64,000 nucleotides of DNA, from contig NZ_JAESWA010000010.1 in NCBI RefSeq assembly GCF_016765615.1, forward strand, positions 1-64,000. Direction: 5' to 3'. Origin of the DNA: Clostridium paridis (lineage in GTDB: Bacteria; Bacillota; Clostridia; Clostridiales; Clostridiaceae). How positions within the stretch are numbered: position 1 is the stretch's first letter; every line of letters begins with the position of its first letter. The notes beneath the pieces are model-generated. The model did not search any database. It saw only the letters and a program-made list of their open reading frames with translations, and was not told where the DNA came from. Below, in pieces: positions 29,122 through 37,969 of the stretch. A program made the position numbers and the translations under genes.

Positions 29122-31020
29122 TTGAGGACAAGAAACCAAGCAAATGTATTAGAAGAATTAATGAGCAATGAACTTTCTTTAGAGTCTCAAGTTAATGTAT
29201 TATTTGATATATTAAAAAATGTTTTAGATGAGGGAGCTATTAGAGCAAGAACAGTAAAGTATAAACTTCAAAAACAGATTAAATCAGAATCAATATATGA
29301 AAGAGTTTATGCATTAAATAAAATTGCATCTGATGGAAAAGGTGTGAAGGTAGTTCCAACATCAGAAAATGTAAATGAAGCAATGGAAGATACTTTTAAT
29401 TGGGTTTCTGATGAATTAGCAAAAAGATTTATTCAAAATAGAATAGAATCACAAGTTGAGCAAGTTTTAGTAGAAAAACAAGATAAGTATATAGATGAAA
29501 TGAGATTAGGCATTATAAGGAAACAAAAGGGTCCTGAAAATGCAAAGACATTAAAAAAATATGCTAAGTTAGAAGTTTTAGATGCGAGAAAAGCAAATAA
29601 AAATATAATGAGCTTACTTAGACCAGCAGATTTTTCAGAAATTGTTGGTCAAGAAAGAGCCATAAAATCGTTATTATCAAAGATGGCATCACCATATCCA
29701 CAACACATAATTCTTTATGGACCACCGGGAGTAGGTAAAACTACAGCAGCAAGAATTGCATTGGAAGCTGCAAAGAAGATGAATTTTACTCCATTTGATG
29801 AAGGATCTAAGTTTGTTGAGGTAGATGGAACCACATTGAGATGGGACCCTAGAGAAATAACTAACCCATTATTGGGTTCAGTACATGATCCTATATATCA
29901 AGGTAGCAAAAAAGATTTAGCTGAAATAGGTGTTCCTGAACCAAAGCCAGGTTTAGTAACTGAAGCACATGGTGGAGTTCTCTTTATTGATGAAATAGGA
30001 GAGTTGGATGACATACTTCAAAATAAATTATTAAAGGTATTAGAAGATAAAAGAGTTGAATTCTCATCATCATACTATGATCCAGATGATGAAAATACGC
30101 CTAAGTATATTAAGTATCTTTTTGATAATGGTGCTCCAGCAGATTTTGTACTTATAGGAGCTACTACTAGAGAACCAAGTGAAATTAATCCTGCATTAAG
30201 ATCAAGATGTACAGAGGTTTATTTTGAACCACTAGGAGCAAAGGATATAGAGAAAATTATTGAAAATGCAGCAGAAAAGTTAGGTGTAGTATTAGAAGAG
30301 GAAATTCCAGAATTGATAAGCAGATATACTATAGAAGGTAGAAAAGCTGTTAATATATTAGCAGATGCTTATGGATATGCTCTTTATAATAAAAAGGACA
30401 ATCTTCCAGAAAAAATAACTATAACATTGAAAGATGTTGAAGAAGTTCTTGCTATAGGAAGATTTATTCCATATGAAAGAGTGGACAAGGGTAATGCATA
30501 TGAAATTGGACATATTTACGGATTAGGAGTATCAGGATTTTTAGGATCAACTCTAGAAATTGAGGCGTCAGTATATGAGGCTAAAGAAAAAGGAGCTGGA
30601 ACAATAAGATTTAATGAGACTGCAGGATCAATGGCAAAAGATTCAGTTTTCAATGCTGCTTCAGTAATTAGAAAAATAACTAATAAAGATATTAAAGACT
30701 ATGATATTCATGTTAATGTTATTGGTGGAGGAAATATAGATGGTCCTTCAGCCGGGGTTGCAATTACACTAAGTATAATTAGTGCATTAGAAGAAAAACC
30801 ACTAAGACAAGATGTAGCTGTGACTGGTGAAATATCATTAAGAGGAAAAGCAAAACCAGTAGGTGGAATTTTTGAAAAAATATATGGTGCTAGAAGAAAA
30901 GGAATAAAACTTGTTTTAGTTCCTAAGGACAATGAAAAAGAAATTCCAGTAGGTTTAAAGGATATAGAAGTGAAAGCTATTGAATCAATTGAAGAAGCAA
31001 TTGAAGTCCTATTTAATTAA
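29122..31020 (+). CDS. lonC: LonC-type ATP-dependent protease
   Basis: A 632-residue AAA+ protease of the LonC/LonB-like clade. An N-terminal helical region (to about 170) precedes the AAA+ module with Walker A YGPPGVGKTT (about 200) and Walker B GVLFIDEIGELD. The C-terminal S16 domain has the catalytic serine in GPSAGVAIT (about 542) and lysine in FEKIYGARRKGIK (about 585). It starts at TTG behind AAGGAGG that overlaps the rplI stop; a longer frame inside rplI lacks a ribosome site. The gdpP-rplI-lonC-dnaB order recurs in clostridia. Substrates are unknown. Confidence 0.87.
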   Translation: MRTRNQANVLEELMSNELSLESQVNVLFDILKNVLDEGAIRARTVKYKLQKQIKSESIYERVYALNKIASDGKGVKVVPTSENVNEAMEDTFNWVSDELAKRFIQNRIESQVEQVLVEKQDKYIDEMRLGIIRKQKGPENAKTLKKYAKLEVLDARKANKNIMSLLRPADFSEIVGQERAIKSLLSKMASPYPQHIILYGPPGVGKTTAARIALEAAKKMNFTPFDEGSKFVEVDGTTLRWDPREITNPLLGSVHDPIYQGSKKDLAEIGVPEPKPGLVTEAHGGVLFIDEIGELDDILQNKLLKVLEDKRVEFSSSYYDPDDENTPKYIKYLFDNGAPADFVLIGATTREPSEINPALRSRCTEVYFEPLGAKDIEKIIENAAEKLGVVLEEEIPELISRYTIEGRKAVNILADAYGYALYNKKDNLPEKITITLKDVEEVLAIGRFIPYERVDKGNAYEIGHIYGLGVSGFLGSTLEIEASVYEAKEKGAGTIRFNETAGSMAKDSVFNAASVIRKITNKDIKDYDIHVNVIGGGNIDGPSAGVAITLSIISALEEKPLRQDVAVTGEISLRGKAKPVGGIFEKIYGARRKGIKLVLVPKDNEKEIPVGLKDIEVKAIESIEEAIEVLFN

Positions 31021-31046
31021 TATGCAAAGTTATTAAAAATTTTAAG

Positions 31047-31076
31047 AAAAAAAGAGGCATTGCCTCTTTTTTTTAG
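31047..31076 (+). terminator. Terminator after lonC
   Basis: AAAAAGAGGCA pairs with TGCCTCTTTTT over a minimal loop, followed by further U residues. It separates lonC from dnaB. Confidence 0.9.
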
Positions 31077-31168
31077 TATAATAGTAACGTAATAAAAATT
31101 AAGTATTGATTATTAGAAAAAATATTATAATTATATATATTCACAGAGTAATTTAGGAGGTGATTTTT

Positions 31169-32500
31169 ATGGAAAATACTCTTATGAAGAGTTTGCCTCA
31201 AAGTATTGAAGCGGAGCAATCAGTAATAGGATCTATGATTATAGATAAAACAGCTATTGCACAAGCTGCAGAAGCTTTAAAAGAAGAGGATTTTTATAGA
31301 GACTCCCACAAGGTTATATTTAGAAGTATTGTAGATATGTTTCAAAGAGATATGGCAGTAGATCTAATAACCTTGTTAGAGTATCTGAAGTCTACAGGAA
31401 AACTTGAAAATGCAGGGGGAGCTACTTACGTTACAGAAGTAAGTGGATCTGTTCCAACAACTGCAAACTTAGGGGCTTACATAAAAATAGTTTCTGAGAA
31501 ATCAACATTAAGAAGATTAATAAGAGCATCCACAGAGATAATAGAATCCAGTTATAATGAGCAAGGGGAAGTAGAAAAGGTTCTAGATAAAGCAGAGAAA
31601 AGAATCTTTGATATAGGAGAAAAGAGAAACACATCTGAGTATGAAGCACTTAGTGATGTATTAGAAAGAAGCTTTGAACAGATTGAAAGATTGTTCAATA
31701 ATAAGGGTGATATAACAGGAGTAGGTTCCGGGTTTAATGATTTAGATGCCAAAACTTCGGGTTTCCAAAAGGGCGATATGGTGCTTATTGCAGCAAGACC
31801 ATCAATGGGAAAGACAACTTTTGCATTAAATATAACTGAGCATGCTGCCTTAAGAGAAGGAAAAAGTGTTGTGGTCTTTTCACTGGAAATGTCTAAAGAA
31901 CAACTTGCATATAAGTTATTATGTTCAGAGGCTAATGTAGATATGTTAGCGTTAAGGACAGGTAATCTTGAGGATAAGGATTGGGATAATATTGCAAGAG
32001 CAGCAGGGCCGTTATCAAAGGCAAGAATATATATTGACGACACTGCAGGTCTATCAGTTATGGAAATGAGAAGTAAGTGCAGAAGAATTAAGATGGAGCA
32101 CGGAATAGATTTAATCATGATTGACTACTTGCAACTTATGTCAGGATCAGGGGAAAGTAGACAACAAGAAGTTTCAGAAATATCTAGAAGTATTAAAGCC
32201 TTAGCTAAGGAAATGGAATGCCCTGTTATAGCACTATCACAGTTATCTCGTGCGCCAGAACAAAGAGCTGACCATAGACCTATGCTTTCAGACTTAAGAG
32301 AATCAGGTTCAATTGAACAAGATGCCGATTTAGTTATGTTCTTATATAGAGATGAGTACTATAATAAAGAGACAGAAGAAAAGAATGTAGGAGAATGTAT
32401 CATAGCTAAGCAGAGAAACGGTCCAGTAGGAACAGTAAAATTGGCTTGGCTTGGACAATACAGTAAATTTGGAAATTTAGATTCAGTACATAAAGAATAG
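31169..32500 (+). CDS. dnaB: Replicative DNA helicase DnaB (DnaC in Bacillus nomenclature)
   Basis: Hexameric 5'-3' helicase at the replication fork. The N-terminal helical domain (LPQSIEAEQSVIGSMI) is followed by a linker helix and the RecA-like motor: Walker A AARPSMGKTTFALN (about 205-218), Walker B DLIMIDYLQLMSG and the arginine finger region in LSRAPEQR. At 443 residues it is normal and carries no intein. The ATG eight bases after AGGAGG is used; the upstream GTG overlaps that site. Loader candidates (DnaD and DnaC-like) are encoded 12 kb away. Confidence 0.97.
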   Translation: MENTLMKSLPQSIEAEQSVIGSMIIDKTAIAQAAEALKEEDFYRDSHKVIFRSIVDMFQRDMAVDLITLLEYLKSTGKLENAGGATYVTEVSGSVPTTANLGAYIKIVSEKSTLRRLIRASTEIIESSYNEQGEVEKVLDKAEKRIFDIGEKRNTSEYEALSDVLERSFEQIERLFNNKGDITGVGSGFNDLDAKTSGFQKGDMVLIAARPSMGKTTFALNITEHAALREGKSVVVFSLEMSKEQLAYKLLCSEANVDMLALRTGNLEDKDWDNIARAAGPLSKARIYIDDTAGLSVMEMRSKCRRIKMEHGIDLIMIDYLQLMSGSGESRQQEVSEISRSIKALAKEMECPVIALSQLSRAPEQRADHRPMLSDLRESGSIEQDADLVMFLYRDEYYNKETEEKNVGECIIAKQRNGPVGTVKLAWLGQYSKFGNLDSVHKE

Positions 32501-32515
32501 AAAGAGGTGAGATAT

Positions 32516-32599
32516 ATGGATCCCAGTGGGTATAGTAGTAAGAATTTAAATAAAAAACTAAATATTAATTCAGGAGGATTCATATATAGCAATCTATAA
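32516..32599 (+). CDS. 27-residue leader peptide upstream of mgtE
   Basis: A short frame, MDPSGYSSKNLNKKLNINSG then GFIYSNL, starts seven bases after AAAGAGGTGA, a ribosome site as good as those of neighbouring genes. Its last codons run through the 5' arm of a strong hairpin and its stop lies in the hairpin loop, 30 bases before mgtE. The layout resembles regulatory leader peptides such as those before Mg2+ transporters in enterobacteria. I do not recognise the peptide itself. Whether it is made, and what would stall the ribosome, cannot be seen from sequence. Confidence 0.5.
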   Translation: MDPSGYSSKNLNKKLNINSGGFIYSNL

Positions 32600-32613
32600 T
32601 GCTTCCTCCTGAA
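32569..32613 (+). promoter_or_regulatory. Switchable hairpin before mgtE
   Basis: TTCAGGAGGA (32569-32578) pairs perfectly with TCCTCCTGAA (32604-32613). There is no U-run, so it is not a terminator. The same CCTCC of the 3' arm can instead pair with GGAGG (32617-32621), the mgtE ribosome site only a few bases on. Leader-peptide translation or ribosome position could decide between the two pairings. Confidence 0.6.
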
Positions 32614-32629
32614 AATGGAGGTAGCTAAA

Positions 32630-33973
32630 ATGAACAAAAGCTTAAACACTAATGAATTAAAAGAAAGACTTATGAACTTAGCAGGAAATGAGTTCTTGGA
32701 ACTTATTGAGGATATTCATCCAGCAGATATTTTAGATGTAATTAGAGAGTCAGAAGAAGAAAAGGCTTATTTAATTAAAAAACTTCCACATTGGTTATTA
32801 GCAGATGTAATAGAAGAAATGGAAGAGGAAGAGAAAGAAGAATTCCTTAATCTATTTACTGATATTGAACAAGGAAATATAGTCAATGAGATGAGTTCAG
32901 ATGAAATAGCAGACTTACTTTTAAGTGTTGAACCAGATAAGGCTAATAAATTACTTGAAGCGCTAGACAAGGAAGATCAAGAAGAGGTCAAGGAGCTACT
33001 AACTTATAATGAGGACACAGCGGGTGGACTTATGGCAACAGAATTTATTGCCATAAAAGAAAATATGACAGTAGCAGAGACATTAACTTATCTTCAAACA
33101 GCTGGAATTGATGCTGAAACAGTATACTATTTATATGTTTTAGATGAAAAAGAAAGCTTAAGAGGAATATTATCCCTTAGAGAACTTGTTGTTTCATCAT
33201 TTGATATAATAATAAGGGATATAATGCATGAAAATGTAAAGAGTATTCCAGCTTTTATGGATCAGGAAGATGTAGCAGTAATATTTGAAAAATATGGATT
33301 CCAGGCAATGCCAGTTGTTGGAGATGAAGGAGATATGCTTGGAGTAATAACTCTAGATGACATTATTGAAGTTGTTAGAGATGAGGACAACGAGGATATA
33401 TACCGTCTTGGAGGACTTAATGAAGGCGAAGTAATAGATGGAAGAGCTAGAGAATCAGTTAAGAGCAGATTACCCTGGTTATTCGTTAACTTAATTACAG
33501 CAATCTTAGCAGGAGCAACAGTTAATATATTTAATGGAACAATAGATAGAGTAGTAATATTGGCAAGCTTTATGCCTATTGTGGCAGGTATGGGTGGAAA
33601 CGCAGGAACTCAAAGCTTAACTCTTATAGTAAGGGGAATAGCATTAGGGGAACTTACAGGTGAAAATGCTAGAAGAGTATTTTTAAAAGAAGCATTAACT
33701 GGAGTAATAAATGGAGCAGCTATTGGTGTTGCAGTAAGTATGCTTGGTATACTATGGTCAGGTAACCCCATTTTTGGATTAGTAGTTGGTACAGCAATGA
33801 TACTTAACATGGCATTAGCAACAATAGTTGGGTATGCAGTACCTGTAGTACTTAAAAAAGTAGGCGTGGATCCAGCATTAGCATCTGCTGTATTTGTAAC
33901 AACTTTTACTGATGTATGTGGTTTCTTTTTCTTTTTAGGATTAGCTACATTATTCATAAGCAAATTAACTTAA
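32630..33973 (+). CDS. mgtE: Magnesium transporter MgtE
   Basis: Mg2+ channel/transporter of the MgtE/SLC41 family. The cytoplasmic N domain (superhelical, about 1-125, rich in Glu and Asp) is followed by two CBS domains (about 130-250) that sense Mg2+ and close the gate, then a plug helix and five transmembrane helices. The pore motif GGNAGTQSLTLIVRGIALGEL starts near residue 323. At 447 residues it is normal. The start is the ATG nine bases after GGAGG; an in-frame ATG five codons upstream overlaps that site. The leader suggests extra translational control. Confidence 0.94.
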   Translation: MNKSLNTNELKERLMNLAGNEFLELIEDIHPADILDVIRESEEEKAYLIKKLPHWLLADVIEEMEEEEKEEFLNLFTDIEQGNIVNEMSSDEIADLLLSVEPDKANKLLEALDKEDQEEVKELLTYNEDTAGGLMATEFIAIKENMTVAETLTYLQTAGIDAETVYYLYVLDEKESLRGILSLRELVVSSFDIIIRDIMHENVKSIPAFMDQEDVAVIFEKYGFQAMPVVGDEGDMLGVITLDDIIEVVRDEDNEDIYRLGGLNEGEVIDGRARESVKSRLPWLFVNLITAILAGATVNIFNGTIDRVVILASFMPIVAGMGGNAGTQSLTLIVRGIALGELTGENARRVFLKEALTGVINGAAIGVAVSMLGILWSGNPIFGLVVGTAMILNMALATIVGYAVPVVLKKVGVDPALASAVFVTTFTDVCGFFFFLGLATLFISKLT

Positions 33974-33987
33974 GAATAAGTTTTTTT

Positions 33988-34023
33988 AAAGAGATATCAA
34001 GTTTACTTTTGATATCTCTTTTT
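33988..34023. terminator. Bidirectional terminator between mgtE and the Hsp20 gene
   Basis: AAAGAGATATC pairs with GATATCTCTTT around a 12-base loop, with T runs on the plus strand and A-rich sequence before it. It serves mgtE and overlaps the end region of the convergent Hsp20-like gene. Confidence 0.85.
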
Positions 34024-34025
34024 GT

Positions 34026-34418
34026 TTATATACATTTTTTTATACTTAAAGCTAATTCCCCATCTTCAACATTTAGACTAAGCGTGTCAATGTCTATATT
34101 AGGTATGTAGAAAATTCTTCTTACTTCACTTGATGCATTAGAGGAAGCAATATTAAGAGCAGTATTAGTAATGTTTAGATTTTTTATACTTATAATTAAA
34201 AAAAAGTGTTCGTAACCTATGGTTATGTTTTCCTCTGACAGCTCTGGAATATCAGCATAGATAATTATTTCATTATCTAGTTCTAATATGCATGGTTTGA
34301 AAAATGAATTATTTGTCTTTATTATATTATTGTTATCTAAAAAAGTTTTATCCCAAATATATTCAAAAAACTCTTTTGAGTTTAATGAAATTGGAGACTT
34401 TATAATAGGTAGATTCAT
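34026..34418 (-). CDS. Hsp20/alpha-crystallin-like small heat-shock protein
   Basis: A 130-residue protein with a recognisable but divergent alpha-crystallin domain: IIIYADIPELSEENITIGYEHFFLII (about 50-76), then RRIFYIPNIDIDTLSLNVEDGELALSIKK (about 99-127). These correspond to the strands that form the sandwich and the near-terminal A-x-L-x-I-x-x type stretch. It lacks a C-terminal IxI tail, which oligomeric members use for assembly. The ATG follows GGGAGG. No heat-shock (CIRCE) element is visible upstream. A chaperone-holdase role is inferred from the fold. Confidence 0.7.
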   Translation of the reverse strand: MNLPIIKSPISLNSKEFFEYIWDKTFLDNNNIIKTNNSFFKPCILELDNEIIIYADIPELSEENITIGYEHFFLIISIKNLNITNTALNIASSNASSEVRRIFYIPNIDIDTLSLNVEDGELALSIKKCI

Positions 34419-34575
34419 AATAAAAACCTCCCTTCTAAAGTTCTATACATATTTTATGTAAAAATAGTCCAACCTATACTATTAGATTTTTGGGACAGTA
34501 TATAAAACTTAAGAAGAGAGAATAATATTAACAATCCTATATAAAATAAATTATAAAAATATGTATTAAAATTTG

Positions 34576-34604
34576 TTGACAGTATAGTAAAACTATTATA
34601 TACT
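34576..34604 (+). promoter_or_regulatory. Sigma-A promoter of the putative Fur-controlled small RNA
   Basis: TTGACA (34576-34581), exactly 17 bases, TATACT (34599-34604). Expected transcription start is about 34611. No coding sequence follows for 245 bases, but a terminator does. Confidence 0.8.
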
Positions 34605-34618
34605 TAACTCAAGGATAG

Positions 34619-34633
34619 TGATAATCATTATCA
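34619..34633. promoter_or_regulatory. Fur box
   Basis: TGATAATCATTATCA is a perfect 7-1-7 inverted repeat and matches the Fur consensus (TGATAATNATTATCA). It starts 14 bases after the -10 element, overlapping the predicted transcription start, where bound Fur would block transcription. Confidence 0.85.
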
Positions 34634-34727
34634 ATAGTTAAGGAACCAACAATTATTCTTGACTTTACATTAGCAACACACATTAATATAACAAAGTAAG
34701 ACTCCTCTTAATATTTACTTTTGTTCT

Positions 34728-34761
34728 AAAAACCTAGGTCATGGGCAGACCTAGGTTTTTT
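34728..34761 (+). terminator. Terminator of the putative small RNA
   Basis: AAAAACCTAGGTC (34728-34740) pairs with GACCTAGGTTTTT (34748-34760) around a 7-base loop ATGGGCA, ending in a U-run. It closes the unit before the next gene, so that gene needs its own promoter. Confidence 0.9.
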
Positions 34762-34855
34762 ACCATTTTTAATCCAGTCTATGAAATTATCTATAAGTAT
34801 ATAATATCTGATTGAGCAAAAAATAATAAAGAATATAACTTAAGGAGTGGTAGAA

Positions 34856-35014
34856 ATGGGAAAAAACAAAAGTCCAGATTCTCAAGGACAAATTGCAGAA
34901 AATCAAAAGGTATTGGATAAAACTCATGAATCATCTAGCTCAACTACTGGATTTAACTTTACTGGAAATACAGGTCGACAACCAAGCTCTTTTAAAACTA
35001 AGAAAAAAAATTAA
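34856..35014 (+). CDS. Small hydrophilic protein, 52 residues
   Basis: A 52-residue frame with a good ribosome site (AAGGAG, spacing about 9) and its own terminator. The product starts MGKNKSPDSQGQIAENQKVL, continues with a Ser/Thr-rich centre (HESSSSTTGFNFTGN) and ends in FKTKKKN. It has no Cys, no membrane segment and a basic, polar composition like that of small acid-soluble spore proteins, but I cannot match it to a named SASP family. Function unknown. Confidence 0.6.
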   Translation: MGKNKSPDSQGQIAENQKVLDKTHESSSSTTGFNFTGNTGRQPSSFKTKKKN

Positions 35015-35020
35015 AGATAA

Positions 35021-35055
35021 AAAAATAAAGCAATTAATTAATTGCTTTATTTTTT
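35021..35055. terminator. Bidirectional terminator
   Basis: AAAAATAAAGCAATTAAT and its exact complement form a long A/T-rich hairpin ending in seven T residues. It serves the 52-residue gene and lies 20 bases past the end of the convergent malic enzyme gene. Confidence 0.85.
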
Positions 35056-35074
35056 TACTCTGAAGACTTTTTGA

Positions 35075-36247
35075 CTATATTCTAGCAACCCCAGTTTTAA
35101 TAGCTGCATTTCTTACAGCTTCAGCCACCTTATTTTGAACATCTCTATTAAAAGATTTTGGTATAATATAATCTTCAGTTAATTCTTCACTAGAAATTGA
35201 ATTAGCAATAGCATAAGCTGCAGCTATTTTCATTTCTTCATTTATTTCCTTAGCTCTAACATCTAAAGCACCCCTAAATATTCCAGGAAAAGCTAAAACA
35301 TTGTTTACTTGGTTTGGAAAATCAGAACGACCAGTTCCAATTACTTTTACACCTGCATTTTTAGCATCTTCAGGGAAAATTTCAGGAACAGGATTTGCCA
35401 TAGCAAAAACAATAGAATCTTTATTCATCTTTTTTACCATTTCAGGTTTTAATATTCCTGGTGCAGAAACACCAATAAATACATCAGCATTTACTAAGGC
35501 ATCATCTAATGATCCTTTCATCTTTGAGGAATTAGTAATTTTAGCTAAGGCTTTTTTTGCATCATCTACTTCTTCTATACCATCATAAAGAATCCCAACT
35601 TTGTCGCAAACTATCATATCTTTAACGCCCATAGAAAGTAATAATTTAGCAATAGCAGTTCCAGCAGAACCAGCCCCATTTACTACTACTTTTATTTTAT
35701 CAATATCTTTATTTACAAGTTTTAATGCATTAATGATACCTGAAAGCACAACAATAGCTGTACCGTGCTGATCATCATGAAAAACAGGAATATCGAGTCT
35801 TTCTTTAAGTTTGCTTTCTATTTCAAAACATCTTGGAGCAGATATATCTTCAAGATTTATGCCTCCTAAGGAAGGAGATATTCTAACAACTGTTTCAACA
35901 ATTTCTTCAACGTTCTTGGTATCTAAAACAATAGGAAAAGCATCTACGTCTCCAAATTCTTTAAACAGAACACTTTTCCCTTCCATAACAGGAAGAGAGG
36001 CTAATGGTCCAATATCACCTAATCCTAATACAGCAGTACCATCTGAGATTACTGCAACTGTGTTCCATTTACGAGTATATAAATATGCTTTTTCAGGGTC
36101 CTTATGTATTTCTTTACAAGGTTCAGCAACTCCTGGAGTGTAAGCTAAGCTTAAATCCATAGAATCTTTAACTTCAACTCTAGAAATTACTTCTATCTTA
36201 CCTTTTTTCTTTTCATGGAATTTTAGTGATTCTTGATATATATCCAT
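35075..36247 (-). CDS. NAD(P)-dependent malic enzyme
   Basis: Oxidative decarboxylation of malate to pyruvate and CO2. The catalytic tyrosine lies in DLSLAYTPGVAEPCKEI (about residue 37); FHDDQHGTAIVVLSGI (about 155-170) is the divalent-metal and substrate motif; the Rossmann loop is VVNGAGSAGTAIAKLL (about 188-203). At 390 residues it is the short bacterial form without a phosphotransacetylase domain. Cofactor preference is not decided by sequence alone, although a glycine-rich loop followed by acidic residues favours NAD. ATG follows GAGGTG. It stands alone in its orientation. Confidence 0.92.
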   Translation of the reverse strand: MDIYQESLKFHEKKKGKIEVISRVEVKDSMDLSLAYTPGVAEPCKEIHKDPEKAYLYTRKWNTVAVISDGTAVLGLGDIGPLASLPVMEGKSVLFKEFGDVDAFPIVLDTKNVEEIVETVVRISPSLGGINLEDISAPRCFEIESKLKERLDIPVFHDDQHGTAIVVLSGIINALKLVNKDIDKIKVVVNGAGSAGTAIAKLLLSMGVKDMIVCDKVGILYDGIEEVDDAKKALAKITNSSKMKGSLDDALVNADVFIGVSAPGILKPEMVKKMNKDSIVFAMANPVPEIFPEDAKNAGVKVIGTGRSDFPNQVNNVLAFPGIFRGALDVRAKEINEEMKIAAAYAIANSISSEELTEDYIIPKSFNRDVQNKVAEAVRNAAIKTGVARI

Positions 36248-36651
36248 TAAAACACCTCACGATTAATTTTAGTTATAGGGCTTTAAGTTCAACTAATAAC
36301 TATTAGCTATTAAGTTTCCTATAAAGAACCCTATGAATGACTTATCTATAATTATAATCAAATATACGAAAATTATAAAATACAATGAAAGCAAATTAAG
36401 GTGATTATGCTAAGTATTTCAAAGATATTTGATACATAATGGAAAAATACACGAATTTTTAAAAAACTTTATAAATAAATATTCGCTAATTTATTGACCT
36501 TATTAACTTACTTTGGTAGTATTGTATAGGGGATAAAGTTTAATTACTTATAAAAATCCACCAATAAAAATAAGTGAATTTATAAGCAATAAACACTCAA
36601 AATATTTAATAACAAGCTAATTTTAATTAGCATATTTGAGGAGGAAATAAT
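36248..36651. promoter_or_regulatory. Divergent spacer malic enzyme / purA with candidate purA promoter
   Basis: A 404-base A/T-rich divergent spacer. A candidate purA promoter is TTGACC (36494-36499), 17 bases, TAGTAT (36517-36522), giving a leader of about 120 bases. I looked for a purine riboswitch core and a PurR-type operator and saw neither. No open frame with a ribosome site is present apart from the purA site GAGGAGG. Confidence 0.4.
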
Positions 36652-37932
36652 ATGTCAGCATTTGTTGTATTAGGAGCTCAATGGGGAGACGAAGGAAAAG
36701 GTAAAATGACAGATTACCTTGCAGAAGAAGCAGATGTAGTAGTTAGATTCCAAGGTGGAAACAACGCAGGACATACAGTAGTCGTTGGAGATAAAGAATA
36801 TAAGCTTCATTTAATCCCTTCTGGAATATTATATGATGATAAATTAAATGTAATTGCTAATGGAGTTGTTGTTGATCCAGTTGCATTATTTGAAGAAATA
36901 GATTACTTAGAAGGTTTAGGAGTTAAGGTAACACCAGAAAAGCTAGCAATTAGTGATAGAGCGCATTTAATAATGCCATATCATAAAGTTTTAGATAAAC
37001 TTAAGGAAAAGGCTAGAGGAAAGAATGATATAGGAACAACTGGTAAGGGTATTGGACCATGCTATACTGATAAATATGAGAGAAGCGGGATTAGAATATG
37101 TGATCTTCTTCACGAAGATGTATTTAAAGAAAAATTAGCTGAAAACTTAAACCTTAAGAACCCATATATTACTAAAGTTTTAGGTGGAGAAGAATTATCA
37201 TTTGATGAAATATATAATTTATACTCAAAATTAGCTGAAAGATTAAGACCATTCGTTCAAGATACTTCAGTTAGAGTATATGATGAAATTAAAAAAGACA
37301 AGAATGTTCTTTTTGAAGGAGCTCAAGGAATGCTTCTTGATATAGACCATGGAACTTATCCATATGTTACTTCATCAAATACGACTTCATGCGGAGTTGC
37401 AAGTGGAGTAGGAATTGGACCTAATATGATCCAAAATGCTTTAGGAATTGCAAAAGCATATACTACAAGAGTAGGTAAGGGGCCATTCCCAACAGAATTA
37501 GAAAATGAGACTGGTGAATGGATAAGACAAAAAGGTCATGAATATGGCGTTACTACTGGAAGATCTAGAAGATGTGGATGGTTAGATTTAGTTATATTAA
37601 AAACTACTGTTAGAGTATGTGGATTAACATCTCTTGTAGTTACTAAAATAGATACTCTTGCAGGACTAGATAAGATTAAGATGTGTGTAGGATATAAATT
37701 TGAGGATAAGGTAATAGATTATTTCCCAGCATCCCTTGAAGATTTAGCAAAATGTGAGCCAGTTTATGAAGAATTTGATGGTTGGGATGAAAGTATAGAA
37801 GAAGCAAGAAGCTATGATGAACTACCTGAAAATGCAAAGGTATATCTAAGAAGAATAGAAGAAATTACTGGTGTAAAAATTGATATAGTATCAGTTGGAC
37901 CAAAGAGAGATCAAACTATAAGAGTAAAATAA
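36652..37932 (+). CDS. purA: Adenylosuccinate synthetase
   Basis: Joins IMP and aspartate with GTP to give adenylosuccinate, the first step from IMP to AMP. The start [21 protein letters not shown] is the GTP-binding signature. The motif [16 protein letters not shown] (about 130-147) and the late [14 protein letters not shown] are conserved catalytic and substrate segments. At 426 residues it is full length. ATG follows GAGGAGG by six. A bidirectional terminator follows and no purB is nearby. Confidence 0.97.
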   Translation: MSAFVVLGAQWGDEGKGKMTDYLAEEADVVVRFQGGNNAGHTVVVGDKEYKLHLIPSGILYDDKLNVIANGVVVDPVALFEEIDYLEGLGVKVTPEKLAISDRAHLIMPYHKVLDKLKEKARGKNDIGTTGKGIGPCYTDKYERSGIRICDLLHEDVFKEKLAENLNLKNPYITKVLGGEELSFDEIYNLYSKLAERLRPFVQDTSVRVYDEIKKDKNVLFEGAQGMLLDIDHGTYPYVTSSNTTSCGVASGVGIGPNMIQNALGIAKAYTTRVGKGPFPTELENETGEWIRQKGHEYGVTTGRSRRCGWLDLVILKTTVRVCGLTSLVVTKIDTLAGLDKIKMCVGYKFEDKVIDYFPASLEDLAKCEPVYEEFDGWDESIEEARSYDELPENAKVYLRRIEEITGVKIDIVSVGPKRDQTIRVK

Positions 37933-37943
37933 GTTTTAATAAC

Positions 37944-37969
37944 AAAAAAGAGGGTATACCCTCTTTTTT
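37944..37969. terminator. Bidirectional terminator purA / AI-2E transporter
   Basis: AAAAAAGAGGGTA is directly followed by its complement TACCCTCTTTTTT, a 26-base perfect palindrome between two convergent genes. Confidence 0.9.

Larger units (their letters stand above)
34611..34761 (+). ncRNA. Putative Fur-controlled small regulatory RNA
   Basis: An about 150-nt transcription unit bounded by a near-perfect promoter and an intrinsic terminator, with no usable open frame. A Fur operator sits at its first nucleotides. It contains an unstructured CU-rich stretch ACTCCTCTTA (34701-34710), complementary to Shine-Dalgarno sequences of the AAGAGGAG type. Fur-repressed small RNAs with such C/U-rich seed regions, FsrA in Bacillus and RyhB-type RNAs in enterobacteria, block translation of iron-using proteins when iron is scarce. 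The family resemblance is architectural and no sequence homology is claimed. It lies between an Hsp20 gene and a small unknown gene. Confidence 0.6.

Noticed and set aside
36248-36651. Purine riboswitch or PurR operator upstream of purA
   Set aside because: The conserved purine-aptamer core was not found and the only dyads (CGAAT and ATTCG) are too weak and widely spaced.
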